Below are positions 1-7,573 of a DNA stretch of 8,798 nucleotides, piece by piece; the first letter of the stretch is position 1; every line of letters begins with the position of its first letter. This stretch comes from Lachnospiraceae bacterium. Lineage in GTDB: Bacteria > Bacillota > Clostridia > Lachnospirales > Lachnospiraceae. The stretch is taken from the NCBI GenBank assembly GCA_024684155.1, contig JAIKXK010000411.1, forward strand, positions 1-8,798, given 5' to 3'. The position numbers and the translations under genes were made by a program. Below the pieces are notes generated by a model that was given only the letters and a program-made list of their open reading frames with translations, did not search any database and was not told where the DNA came from.

Positions 1-921
1 AATAACATCCATGTTGCCGCCTGATAAAATACATACAACATTTTTTCCCTTTGCCTTTAATTTTGTCGCTGCCGCAAAGGTAAGTAATCCTGAGTTTTCT
101 ACAATCATTTTATGATTTTCTACCATATCAAGAAAAGCTCCAATTAACTCATCATCATCAATTGTAATAATATCATCTAAGTTTTTCTTTAAATATGGGA
201 AGATATTCTTTCCTGGAGTCTTTACAGCTGTACCATCTGCAATGGTATTTGCTGTTGGAAGAGTTACTACTTCTCCTTTTTCTAAAGAAGCTTTCATACA
301 AGCTGCCCCTGTTGGTTCAACACCAATTACCTTAATCTTAGGATTGATTAATTTCGCAAGGGTTGATACACCTGTAGCTAATCCACCACCACCAATAGGT
401 ACTAAAATATAATCTACTAATGGAAGTTCTTTAATAATTTCCATAGCGATGGTTCCCTGTCCAGTTGCAACAGCCAAATCGTCAAATGGATGAATAAAGG
501 TCAAGCCCTTTTCTTCTGCAAGTTTAAGTGCATATTCACAAGCCTCATCATAAACATCTCCAACCAATACCACTTCTGCACCATAGCTTTTGGTACGATT
601 TACTTTAATCAGGGGTGTTGTGGTAGGCATAACGATAGTAGCCTTTACCCCAAACTTTTTAGCTGCATAAGCCACTCCCTGTGCATGGTTTCCAGCAGAT
701 GCTGTAATTAAACCTCGAGATCTTTCTTCATCCGATAAGGTGCTGATTTTATAATAAGCACCTCTTAACTTATAGGCACCAGTAAACTGCATATTTTCAG
801 GTTTCAAATATACATTTGCACCGGTTTTTTCACTCATAAACTCACTATAGATTAGTTTCGTTTCAAGACGAACCTTATCTACGACACTACATGCCTCGTC
901 AAAATCTTTTTTCTCTAACAT
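1..921 (-). CDS. ilvA: Threonine ammonia-lyase (threonine dehydratase), 3' end cut off by window edge
   Basis: PLP-dependent cytoplasmic enzyme that deaminates L-threonine to 2-oxobutanoate and ammonia, the entry to isoleucine synthesis or a threonine-catabolic route. The frame is open for 307 codons from the ATG at 921-919 to position 1. Visible fold-type II features: the PLP lysine in FTGAYKLRGA (K51), the substrate loop SAGNHAQG (75-82), the phosphate-binding glycine loop PIGGGGLATG (175-184), and SGGN (300-303) near the cofactor ring. Family members of the TdcB-like type with a C-terminal ACT domain are about 400 residues, so roughly 95 residues, including any ACT domain, are probably outside the window. 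The start is supported by an AAGGA-type SD about 6 nt upstream and by the N-terminus matching family length. It begins 28 nt after ftsY, so co-transcription is likely. Whether it is biosynthetic (ilvA) or catabolic (tdcB) cannot be decided without the C-terminus. Serine dehydratase activity is possible. Confidence 0.9.
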   Translation of the reverse strand, partial: MLEKKDFDEACSVVDKVRLETKLIYSEFMSEKTGANVYLKPENMQFTGAYKLRGAYYKISTLSDEERSRGLITASAGNHAQGVAYAAKKFGVKATIVMPTTTPLIKVNRTKSYGAEVVLVGDVYDEACEYALKLAEEKGLTFIHPFDDLAVATGQGTIAMEIIKELPLVDYILVPIGGGGLATGVSTLAKLINPKIKVIGVEPTGAACMKASLEKGEVVTLPTANTIADGTAVKTPGKNIFPYLKKNLDDIITIDDDELIGAFLDMVENHKMIVENSGLLTFAAATKLKAKGKNVVCILSGGNMDVI

Positions 922-939
922 CTTTTTTCCTTCTTTCCT

Positions 940-956
940 TGCTTAAAAATTAAGCA
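940..956 (-). other. Short AT-rich hairpin over the ftsY stop codon
   Basis: A perfect 7-bp inverted repeat (TGCTTAA / TTAAGCA) with a 3-nt loop covers the ftsY stop codon (950-952). It ends about 10 nt before the purine-rich SD region of the downstream threonine dehydratase gene. On the minus strand it is followed by AGGAAAGAAGG rather than a U-run, so it does not look like a terminator. It may be chance in AT-rich DNA, a weak mRNA stabiliser or a translational spacer. Confidence 0.35.
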
Positions 957-1888
957 TTTTCCTTTGTATAAAACAATGCATCAACAAACTGATCCGCATT
1001 GAATTTTTCCAAATCTTCTACGGTTTCTCCAACCCCAATGTATTTTACTGGAATATGAAGTTCCGATTGAATCGCTACCGCAATACCACCTTTTGCTGAA
1101 CCATCCATTTTTGTAAGGACAATACCTGATAAATCAGTGACCTCAGAAAATTCCTTCGCCTGAACCAAGGCATTTTGTCCTGTGGTTGCATCCACAACAA
1201 CCAATGTTTCTCTATAGGCTTCAGGATATTCCTTAGAAACAATACGATTGATTTTTCCAAGTTCATCCATTAGGTTTTTCTTGTTATGTAATCTTCCCGC
1301 TGTATCAATTAATAAAATATCAGCTTTCTTTGCCTTGGCAGACTGAAGGGCATCAAATACAACTGCAGCCGGATCACTGCCTTCCTGTCCTCCAATAATT
1401 TCCACTCCAGCACGATTGGCCCATTCCTTTAACTGATCTCCTGCTGCTGCACGAAATGTATCTGCTGCTGCAAGAACCACTTTTTTCCCCTGTTTTTTAA
1501 ATTTAGATGCAAGTTTTCCAATGGTAGTTGTTTTACCGACTCCATTTACACCTACAACTAATATTACCGAGGTTTTATTCTCAAATTCATAGGCTGCCTC
1601 ACCAATGTCCATCTGTTCCTTGATGCTATCAATCAACAAACTTTTGCAATCCCCAGGCTCTTTTATTTTTTGTTGTTTTACCTTATCACGAAGTTCATCT
1701 AAAATTTCTTCCGTAGTACGAACTCCAATATCTCCTGAAATTAATATTTCTTCTAATTCTTCATAAAACTCTTCGTCAATATTGGTGAATCCACGAAAGA
1801 CATAATCCATATTTTTCACAAAAGAATCCCTTGTCTTTGTTAATCCATCAATGAGTTTTTGAAAAAATCCTTTCTTCTCTTCTGCCAT
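950..1888 (-). CDS. ftsY: Signal recognition particle receptor FtsY (SRP GTPase)
   Basis: Membrane-associated GTPase that docks the SRP (Ffh)-ribosome complex at the Sec translocon during co-translational insertion of membrane proteins. At 312 residues it is a short FtsY. The long acidic A domain of the E. coli protein is absent, leaving a basic, amphipathic N-terminal stretch (1-30) and the NG domains. Motifs: G1 P-loop GVNGVGKT (113-120), the SRP-GTPase-specific DTFRAAA (143-149), G3 DTAGR (195-199), G4 TKMD (259-262), and the closing GVGETVEDLEKFNADQFVDALF (285-306) typical of FtsY rather than Ffh. The ATG at 1888 lies 2 nt after the smc stop. Its SD (AGAGG, 1896-1900) sits inside the final smc codons, so translational coupling is likely. 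rnc-smc-ftsY is a conserved Firmicutes cluster. Family identity is certain from the motifs; membrane targeting by the N-terminus is inferred from the family. Confidence 0.97.
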   Translation of the reverse strand: MAEEKKGFFQKLIDGLTKTRDSFVKNMDYVFRGFTNIDEEFYEELEEILISGDIGVRTTEEILDELRDKVKQQKIKEPGDCKSLLIDSIKEQMDIGEAAYEFENKTSVILVVGVNGVGKTTTIGKLASKFKKQGKKVVLAAADTFRAAAGDQLKEWANRAGVEIIGGQEGSDPAAVVFDALQSAKAKKADILLIDTAGRLHNKKNLMDELGKINRIVSKEYPEAYRETLVVVDATTGQNALVQAKEFSEVTDLSGIVLTKMDGSAKGGIAVAIQSELHIPVKYIGVGETVEDLEKFNADQFVDALFYTKENA

Positions 1889-1890
1889 AA

Positions 1891-4800
1891 TTAATCCTCT
1901 AAATCATTTTCAATTAAGTTAACAGATACAAGAGTTGAAATACCCTTTTCCTGCATGGTAATACCATATAAACGATCCGCTGCTGTCATAGTACCTCGAC
2001 GGTGAGTAATAATAATAAACTGCGTATTCTTTGTAAGTTTATTTAAATATTTCGCAAAGCGATCTACGTTAGAATCATCTAAGGCAGCCTCAATCTCGTC
2101 TAACAAGCAAAATGGTGAAGGTTTCAAATTCTGAATCGCAAATAATAGCGCAATGGCTGTTAAGGATTTTTCTCCACCAGATAGCTGCATCATATTCTGT
2201 AGTTTCTTTCCTGGTGGCTGAGCAATTATCTTGATTCCCGTTTCTAGAATATCTTCTCCTTCTACAAGTTCAAGACTTCCTTTACCCCCTCCAAAGAGAT
2301 CCTTAAAGGCCTTATCAAATTCCCGTTTAATATCTTCAAACCTTTGAGCAAACTGCTCTCTCATTCCTTTATCTAATTCGTCAATAATACCAGTTAAACG
2401 ATCCTTTGACTCAATCAAATCATCATGTTGAGTCTTTAAGAAGGTATAACGTTCAGAAATCTCTTTAAACTCTTCAATGGCATTTACATTAACGTTACCC
2501 ATGCGACGAATATCGTCTCTTAATCCAGCAATGGTCTTTTTCATTTCTTCCCCGTTATTATATTCAGGGTTCTTTAATTCCATAGCTGCATGAAGGGTTA
2601 ATTCATACTCATTCCACATGTAATTATTTTGATATTCGATGGCATCCTGGGCTTTTTCACGCTGAGTATCCAATCGATAGATTTCCTTTTCCAATCTGGA
2701 AATCTCTTTTGAAATTTCTTCCTTTTTATCAAAGAAGCCTTTATAACTTTTTGACATTTCTTCTTTTTTCGAAAGAGATGCTTTTAATTCTTCTTCTAGT
2801 TCTCTAAAGGTATCATCTGCGGCAGAAATAGTAGCTTTAATAGATTCAATATCATTTCTCTTTCTCTGAGCATCTACCTTGGCATTTTCAGATTGCTGAT
2901 CTAAATCAGCTAAGTCTTTTTGATCCTTAGAAAGTTCATTTTCAATTCGTGATAAATTTTCATCTACAAAGGTAACTTTTTGTCTTGCAGATGCTTCTTC
3001 CACTTGAACCTCTGCTACAGTTCTATTGGCTGAAGTTTCCATATAGGTCTGTTCATCTAAAATTTCCTGGAACTTTGTAATTTCATCCTTTAGCTGAGTT
3101 TCTCTTTGCTCTGCTTCTTCCATATCAAGAACAATTTGTTTTTTACTAGCTTCAATGCTCTGGATCTGACGTTCAATATCAGCTCCTTCTTCATGCAAGG
3201 TTTCAGCTACCTTTAAACTTTCCTCTTTTTGTGCAAGTGCTCTTTCGTAGTTTAATTTTGCAGTGTTTTGAGAAAGGGCTTTTTCAGAAATCTCACCCTG
3301 TAATTCTTTTAAATCATCTGTATGAAGTGCGATTGCAGTTTCTAATTCTTCCTGACGATTCTTTAACTCAGATACCTCTTTTTCCATATCTTGAATCTGA
3401 GTTTCCAACTGTTCAATCTCACGATTTCTACTTAAGAGATTTCCTTTATTCTTAAAGGAACCACCTGCCATAGAACCACCTGGAGATAAGTATTCACCCT
3501 CTAAGGTAACAATATGAAGAGAATAATTATTTCTTCTGGCCAAAGCAATGGCGTTATCAATATGGTCTACAACAACTACACGACCAACTAAATAAGCGAT
3601 TACACCGTCATATTTACTGTCACATTCAATCAATTCATTGGCAAGACCAATCACGCCTTTATCATTTAAAACTTCTTTTTTCTTAAAATTACCTCTTCCA
3701 TCTACCGCCGTTAAAGGCAAAAAGGTAGCTCTGCCAAAATGATTTTGCTTCAAATAAGAAATCATTTTCTTAGCAGTTTCTTCATCTTCCGTAACAATGT
3801 TTTGAATATTACCGCCAAGAGCAGTTTCAATGGCAGTTTCATATTTTTTATCTACATGAATTAAATCTGCAACAACTCCAAGAAGGCCTTTATTGCTTGA
3901 CTTTTGGTCCATAACCTTCTTTATGGCATTTCCATATCCATCATATCGCTCTGCAATATTTTTTAAGGACTCTAAGCGTGACTGCTTCTGAGTTAACTCT
4001 TTTTGTTTGTTAAAAGAGGAAATATTTGCATCTTTTAGTTTATTTCTAAAGGAAACAACATCGGACTGCATAGAAGATTCTTTTTTCTTTAAATCCTCTA
4101 ATTCCTTTGTTACATTATCAAACTCTTCCTTCGCCTTTGATTCTGCTATGGAATAGGCATCCTCTTCTGTTTTTCTTGCTAATAATCGTTGATTCAACTG
4201 AGCTTTTCTTATATTGGTCTGCTCAAACATGGTATTAAATTTTTGTTCTTCAGACTTAATGGTTGCCTTTTTATTCAAAAGGTCCATAATCTCTTTTTGA
4301 TTAGTCTCAATACCACTATTACAACGATTAATTTCGTTTTCAATATTTTGGAAGTAATCTTTTGCCTTTTGTAGACGGGTAACTGCCTCTTCTAATAAGG
4401 CTTCTAATTCTTCCTTCTCTTTTACATATTTATCCTTTTCTTCAAGATGTTCTTCTTGTTCTGCTAAAATTGCACCACGGCGCATTTCAAGATTCTCATC
4501 CGAAGACTCTGCCATTTTAATCTGACCTTCTAATAATTGAATCTGAGTTTCAAGTTTCCCCTTTGCTAGGGTAGACTCATTTTGATTTTTGCGGATGGAT
4601 TCAATTTTTTCGTCCATCCTTTCAATTTCTTCTTCTAAAGAGGCATAGGACGCCTTAATCTTTTCATTTTCTTCATTGGTCTCAGCCAATTGATTTTGAG
4701 CGACTGTTGCATTATCTGTAATCTCCTGAAGTTCCTTTGTTAAACGCTCAATCTCAATCAAAAACATATTGACATCTAAGGTCTTTAGTTCTTCTTTTTT

Positions 4801-5451
4801 CTTTAAGTACTCTTTTGCTGTCTGGGCCTGACGCTCTAATGGACCTACCTGACGCTCTAATTCACCTAAAATGTCATTGACACGAACTAAATTTTCCTGT
4901 TCCTGATCTAACTGCTTTTGCGCTGCAGCTTTTCTCTTTTTAGACTTAACAATACCAGCAGCTTCATCAAAGAGTTCACGTCTTTCTTCAGGTTTACCTG
5001 ATAAAATACGTTCAATCTGTCCCTGTCCGATAATAGAATATCCTTCCTTACCAATACCAGTATCATAAAAAAGTTCATTCACATCCTTTAATCTACAAGG
5101 CGTTCCATTTAGTAAATACTCAGATTCACCAGAACGATATACTCTTCTTGCTACCGTTACTTCATCATATTCGATAGGTAGTAAATGGTCAGAATTATCC
5201 ATAGTGATAGCAACATAAGAAAAACTTAAAGGCTTACGGTTTTCTGTACCAGCAAAAATAACATCCTGCATAGAAGCACCACGAAGCTGCTTTGCAGACT
5301 GTTCTCCAAGTACCCAACGAACCGCATCAGAAATGTTACTTTTTCCTGATCCGTTTGGTCCTACAATACCGGTAATTCCGTTATGAAATTCCAACACAAT
5401 TTTATTTGCAAAGGACTTAAATCCGTGCAATTCTATACTCTTAAGATACAT
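1891..5451 (-). CDS. smc: Chromosome segregation/condensation ATPase SMC
   Basis: Structural maintenance of chromosomes protein. As a homodimer with ScpA and ScpB (not in this window) it forms the bacterial condensin that ParB loads at origin regions to organise and segregate the nucleoid. The 1186 residues match the usual full length. The N-terminal head (1-165) has Walker A GPNGSGKSN (31-39). Two long Glu/Lys-rich coiled-coil arms (about 170-500 and 675-1020) flank a globular hinge (about 520-672) ending in the conserved SPGGSMAGGS (656-665). The C-terminal head carries the ABC signature LSGGEKS (from 1090), Walker B FCLLDE with catalytic Glu (1114-1119), the D-loop region ALDDSNV and an H-loop His (about 1150, THRRGTM). 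The start MYLKSIELHGFKSF is canonical, with an AGAGG SD 6-8 nt upstream. It starts 17 nt after rnc and ends 2 nt before ftsY. No frameshift or missing catalytic residue was seen. Confidence 0.98.
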   Translation of the reverse strand: MYLKSIELHGFKSFANKIVLEFHNGITGIVGPNGSGKSNISDAVRWVLGEQSAKQLRGASMQDVIFAGTENRKPLSFSYVAITMDNSDHLLPIEYDEVTVARRVYRSGESEYLLNGTPCRLKDVNELFYDTGIGKEGYSIIGQGQIERILSGKPEERRELFDEAAGIVKSKKRKAAAQKQLDQEQENLVRVNDILGELERQVGPLERQAQTAKEYLKKKEELKTLDVNMFLIEIERLTKELQEITDNATVAQNQLAETNEENEKIKASYASLEEEIERMDEKIESIRKNQNESTLAKGKLETQIQLLEGQIKMAESSDENLEMRRGAILAEQEEHLEEKDKYVKEKEELEALLEEAVTRLQKAKDYFQNIENEINRCNSGIETNQKEIMDLLNKKATIKSEEQKFNTMFEQTNIRKAQLNQRLLARKTEEDAYSIAESKAKEEFDNVTKELEDLKKKESSMQSDVVSFRNKLKDANISSFNKQKELTQKQSRLESLKNIAERYDGYGNAIKKVMDQKSSNKGLLGVVADLIHVDKKYETAIETALGGNIQNIVTEDEETAKKMISYLKQNHFGRATFLPLTAVDGRGNFKKKEVLNDKGVIGLANELIECDSKYDGVIAYLVGRVVVVDHIDNAIALARRNNYSLHIVTLEGEYLSPGGSMAGGSFKNKGNLLSRNREIEQLETQIQDMEKEVSELKNRQEELETAIALHTDDLKELQGEISEKALSQNTAKLNYERALAQKEESLKVAETLHEEGADIERQIQSIEASKKQIVLDMEEAEQRETQLKDEITKFQEILDEQTYMETSANRTVAEVQVEEASARQKVTFVDENLSRIENELSKDQKDLADLDQQSENAKVDAQRKRNDIESIKATISAADDTFRELEEELKASLSKKEEMSKSYKGFFDKKEEISKEISRLEKEIYRLDTQREKAQDAIEYQNNYMWNEYELTLHAAMELKNPEYNNGEEMKKTIAGLRDDIRRMGNVNVNAIEEFKEISERYTFLKTQHDDLIESKDRLTGIIDELDKGMREQFAQRFEDIKREFDKAFKDLFGGGKGSLELVEGEDILETGIKIIAQPPGKKLQNMMQLSGGEKSLTAIALLFAIQNLKPSPFCLLDEIEAALDDSNVDRFAKYLNKLTKNTQFIIITHRRGTMTAADRLYGITMQEKGISTLVSVNLIENDLED

Positions 5452-5468
5452 TCTTTACCTCTACCCTA

Positions 5469-6176
5469 TTATTTATTCACAATATTAATTTTTTGCTCCA
5501 TATGGAGTTTTAAGAGAGCCTGATAAGCAGCTTCCTGCTCAGCAGCTTTTTTAGAAGATCCTTTTCCTTCACCTAAGACTTCATCACCAACCAAGGCAAC
5601 AACACCATATTCCTTTGCATGATCAGGACCATTTTCTGAAATAATTTGATAAGTAACTCCCTTAGAAAACTTTGCCTGAGTTACTTCCTGTAATGTAGTT
5701 TTACTATCATGAAATAGACGTTTATGTTCTATGTCCGTAAGTATAAATTCTAAGATAAAAGCCTTTGCCGGTTCAATACCACCATCTAAAAAAATAGCTC
5801 CAATCACCGCTTCTAAGGCATCAGATAAAATAGATTTTCTCTGTCTTCCACCTGTTCGTTCTTCACCATTGCCTAAATACACATATTTGTACAAATCAAT
5901 TTCCTTGGTACAATAAGCTAAGGTTGGTTCACAAACTAAAGATGCACGAAGCTTTGATAAATCACCTTCTGAAAGATCTGTATAAGTATTAAATAAAAAC
6001 TCACTAGATACTAATTCCAATACCGCATCACCTAAAAATTCCAACTTTTCATTATCAGAAAACTTCTTCATATGCTTTTCATTTGCATAAGAAGAATGGA
6101 TAAGGGCATGTTTCAAAAGACTTTTATCTTGAAATTCATATTTAATTTTCTTTTCAAATTCACATAAATCTGCCAA
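5469..6176 (-). CDS. rnc: Ribonuclease III, TTG start
   Basis: Mg-dependent double-strand-specific endoribonuclease that processes the 30S rRNA precursor and structured mRNAs. The 235 residues are a normal length. The RNase III domain (about 5-155) has the signature NEKLEFLGDAVLELV with the catalytic/metal-binding pattern E43, E46, D50, then E70 (SEGDLS) and D119/E122 (SDALEAVIGAIFLDGG). These correspond in spacing to E. coli E38, E41, D45, E65, D114 and E117. A C-terminal dsRNA-binding domain (about 158-228) shows VLGEGKGSSKKAAEQEAA. The start codon is TTG (6176-6174), because the first internal ATG (M36) would remove the domain's N-terminus and an in-frame stop lies 6 codons upstream. The only SD-like sequence is a weak AAAAGAG (6184-6190). 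A hairpin terminator-like element lies just upstream, which suggests low or controlled expression. It precedes smc by 17 nt. Confidence 0.96.
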   Translation of the reverse strand: MADLCEFEKKIKYEFQDKSLLKHALIHSSYANEKHMKKFSDNEKLEFLGDAVLELVSSEFLFNTYTDLSEGDLSKLRASLVCEPTLAYCTKEIDLYKYVYLGNGEERTGGRQRKSILSDALEAVIGAIFLDGGIEPAKAFILEFILTDIEHKRLFHDSKTTLQEVTQAKFSKGVTYQIISENGPDHAKEYGVVALVGDEVLGEGKGSSKKAAEQEAAYQALLKLHMEQKINIVNK

Positions 6177-6197
6177 AATTAAACTCTTTTCTTAACG

Positions 6198-6232
6198 TTC
6201 AAAAAAACCCTTGTACCAAGGGCTTTTTTGAA
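6198..6232 (-). terminator. Strong hairpin with U-tract between acpP and rnc (intrinsic terminator or attenuator)
   Basis: A near-perfect inverted repeat: arms 6198-6213 and 6217-6232 around a 3-nt loop, with a GC-containing core (CCCTTG/CAAGGG) flanked by an A-tract and a T-tract. Read on the minus strand the 16-bp stem is complete with one G-U wobble. On the plus strand the same position would be an A-C mismatch, which favours function in minus-strand RNA. Seven U residues follow the core. It lies 25 nt after the acpP stop and only 21 nt before the rnc start codon, so it probably ends plsX-acpP transcripts while leaving partial read-through into rnc-smc-ftsY. The A/U flanks also make it look bidirectional, but no plus-strand gene needs it. 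Confidence 0.8.
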
Positions 6233-6257
6233 ACAATCATTAAATTTTAATTCTAAA

Positions 6258-6488
6258 TTAACCAACTGTTTTTTTAATAAGTTCTACTGCATCTCCTACA
6301 GTAACAATCTTCTCTGCATCGTCGGAATTTACTTCAATATCTAATTCCTCTTCTACTCCCATAATAATCTGAAATACATCTAAAGAATCAGCACCTAAAT
6401 CATCAATAAAGGTAGTCTCCTTTGTAATTTCAGCTTCATCAACATTTAATACCTCTGCAATAATTTTCTTCAATGTTTCGAATTCCAT
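6258..6488 (-). CDS. acpP: Acyl carrier protein
   Basis: Small acidic cytoplasmic carrier that holds growing acyl chains on a 4'-phosphopantetheine arm during type II fatty acid synthesis and hands acyl groups to PlsX and other acyltransferases. It has 76 residues, the usual size. The attachment site is Ser35 in the DSL motif of DDLGADSLDVFQII, followed by the acidic recognition helix with EEELDIEV. The start is MEFETLKKII at 6488: an AGGAGG SD (6496-6501) lies exactly 7 nt upstream. A longer in-frame reading from an ATG overlapping the plsX stop would add MYIGGIK, but that ATG would place the SD inside the coding region. The gene follows plsX by 20 nt, and a strong hairpin follows it. In B. 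subtilis fabD and fabG lie between plsX and acpP; here they are absent. Confidence 0.97.
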   Translation of the reverse strand: MEFETLKKIIAEVLNVDEAEITKETTFIDDLGADSLDVFQIIMGVEEELDIEVNSDDAEKIVTVGDAVELIKKTVG

Positions 6489-6508
6489 CTTGATTCCTCC
6501 TATATACA

Positions 6509-7525
6509 TTAATCTTCATCAGTATGTAAACTGTTCGATATCATTTCAGATAAGTTTTGCTCCTTAAACGCCACACACTGTTCAATAGCATTAGCTATTT
6601 CTTTTGATGTAGCAGAGCCATGAGTCTTTACTACCAAACCATTTAAGCCAAGCAATGGTGCTCCACCATATTCAGATGCATCAAAGGTTTTCAATGTTTT
6701 CTTTAATGCTGGTAAAGCTAAGGCTGCACCAATTTTTGAAATAATTGTGGACATCAACCCTTTTTTTATTACATGAATAAGGGTCCCAGCCAATCCTTCA
6801 TATAGTTTTAATATAACATTACCTACAAAGGCTTCGCAAACAATTACATCTACATCACCCTTTGGAATATCTCTGGCCTCTACAGAGCCAACAAAATTAA
6901 TATCATCACAAGCTTTTAAAAGTGGGAAGGTTTCTTTTACCAAAGCATTTCCCTTCTCTTCCTCAGCTCCAATATTTACAATAGCTACCTTGGGATTTTT
7001 TACGCCCATAACATGTTCCATATACATAGAACCCATACGGGCAAATTGAACCAAATGATCGCTTCTGGCATCCACATTAGCTCCACAATCTAAGATTAAA
7101 GAAACTCCTTTTTCTGTTGGAATCAAAGGTGCAAATGGCGCACGTTTAATTCCTTTAATGCGTCCTGCTACAAGTTGTCCACCAACTAAAAGGGCACCAG
7201 AATTACCTGAAGAGACAAAGGCATCACAAGTTTTAAGTTTCACCTGTTTTAGACCCACTACCATGGAAGAATTTTTTTTCTTCTTAATGGCTTCTACCGG
7301 ATGTTCTGCAGTTTCAATTACTTCAGTAGTATGTATAATCTGTACGCGTTCCCTTGGATAAGTTCCACATTTTTCTAATTCATCTTTAATTGTAGCTTCA
7401 TCACCTGTAAGTACAATTTCTATATTATTATTTCGATTCAGAGCATCAACTGCTCCCTTAATGATTTCATAAGGAGCATAGTCTCCGCCCATAGCATCGA
7501 CGCAAACTCTTGTCACTTCACTCAT
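6509..7525 (-). CDS. plsX: Phosphate acyltransferase PlsX (acyl-ACP:phosphate transacylase)
   Basis: Peripheral-membrane enzyme that converts acyl-ACP and inorganic phosphate to acyl-phosphate, the donor used by PlsY to acylate glycerol-3-phosphate in phospholipid synthesis. It has 338 residues, the usual length. Conserved segments: VCVDAMGGDYAP near the N-terminus (D10-D15), VSSGNSGALLVGG (equivalent of the family SAGNTGAL segment), LILDCGANVD, VCEAFVGNVILKL, and EYGGAPLLGLNG near the C-terminus. The start is the ATG at 7525, with AGGAGG (7532-7537) 6 nt upstream. A TTG at 7540 in the same frame lies just upstream of that SD, and using it would make the SD coding, so it is rejected. It is the first gene after the rpmF terminator and probably has its own promoter. 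The stop lies 20 nt before acpP, which supplies its substrate carrier. Confidence 0.97.
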   Translation of the reverse strand: MSEVTRVCVDAMGGDYAPYEIIKGAVDALNRNNNIEIVLTGDEATIKDELEKCGTYPRERVQIIHTTEVIETAEHPVEAIKKKKNSSMVVGLKQVKLKTCDAFVSSGNSGALLVGGQLVAGRIKGIKRAPFAPLIPTEKGVSLILDCGANVDARSDHLVQFARMGSMYMEHVMGVKNPKVAIVNIGAEEEKGNALVKETFPLLKACDDINFVGSVEARDIPKGDVDVIVCEAFVGNVILKLYEGLAGTLIHVIKKGLMSTIISKIGAALALPALKKTLKTFDASEYGGAPLLGLNGLVVKTHGSATSKEIANAIEQCVAFKEQNLSEMISNSLHTDED

Positions 7526-7547
7526 AAAATGCCTCCTCAATAAATGA

Positions 7548-7562
7548 CGTATATCCCATACG
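7548..7562. repeat. 15-bp inverted repeat in the plsX leader (possible operator)
   Basis: CGTAT and ATACG arms (5 bp each, perfect) separated by 5 bp lie between the predicted plsX promoter and the plsX SD. The next outer pair is a G-U type match on the minus strand. The position, about 10-25 bp downstream of the expected start of transcription, would suit a repressor site. The repeat is short, however, and it does not obviously resemble the longer FapR operator of Bacillus. Chance is a real alternative. Confidence 0.25.
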
Positions 7563-7573
7563 CCACTCTATGA

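Noticed and set aside
490..711. 73-codon plus-strand open frame inside the threonine dehydratase gene
   Set aside because: Lies entirely opposite a conserved enzyme with intact motifs; no ribosome-binding site or family match.
922..949. T-box or other riboswitch leader for the threonine dehydratase
   Set aside because: Only 28 nt separate it from ftsY, far too short for a T-box, and no T-box core sequence was seen.
1075..1266. 63-codon minus-strand open frame in a different frame inside ftsY
   Set aside because: Out-of-frame shadow of the G domain coding region, which is intact.
6489..6509. N-terminal extension MYIGGIK of the acyl carrier protein from the ATG overlapping the plsX stop
   Set aside because: The strong AGGAGG SD lies inside this extension at ideal spacing for the internal ATG, and the shorter form has the family length.
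7526..7540. N-terminal extension MRRHF of PlsX from a TTG
   Set aside because: It would translate the SD sequence; the ATG at 7525 has that SD at the right distance.
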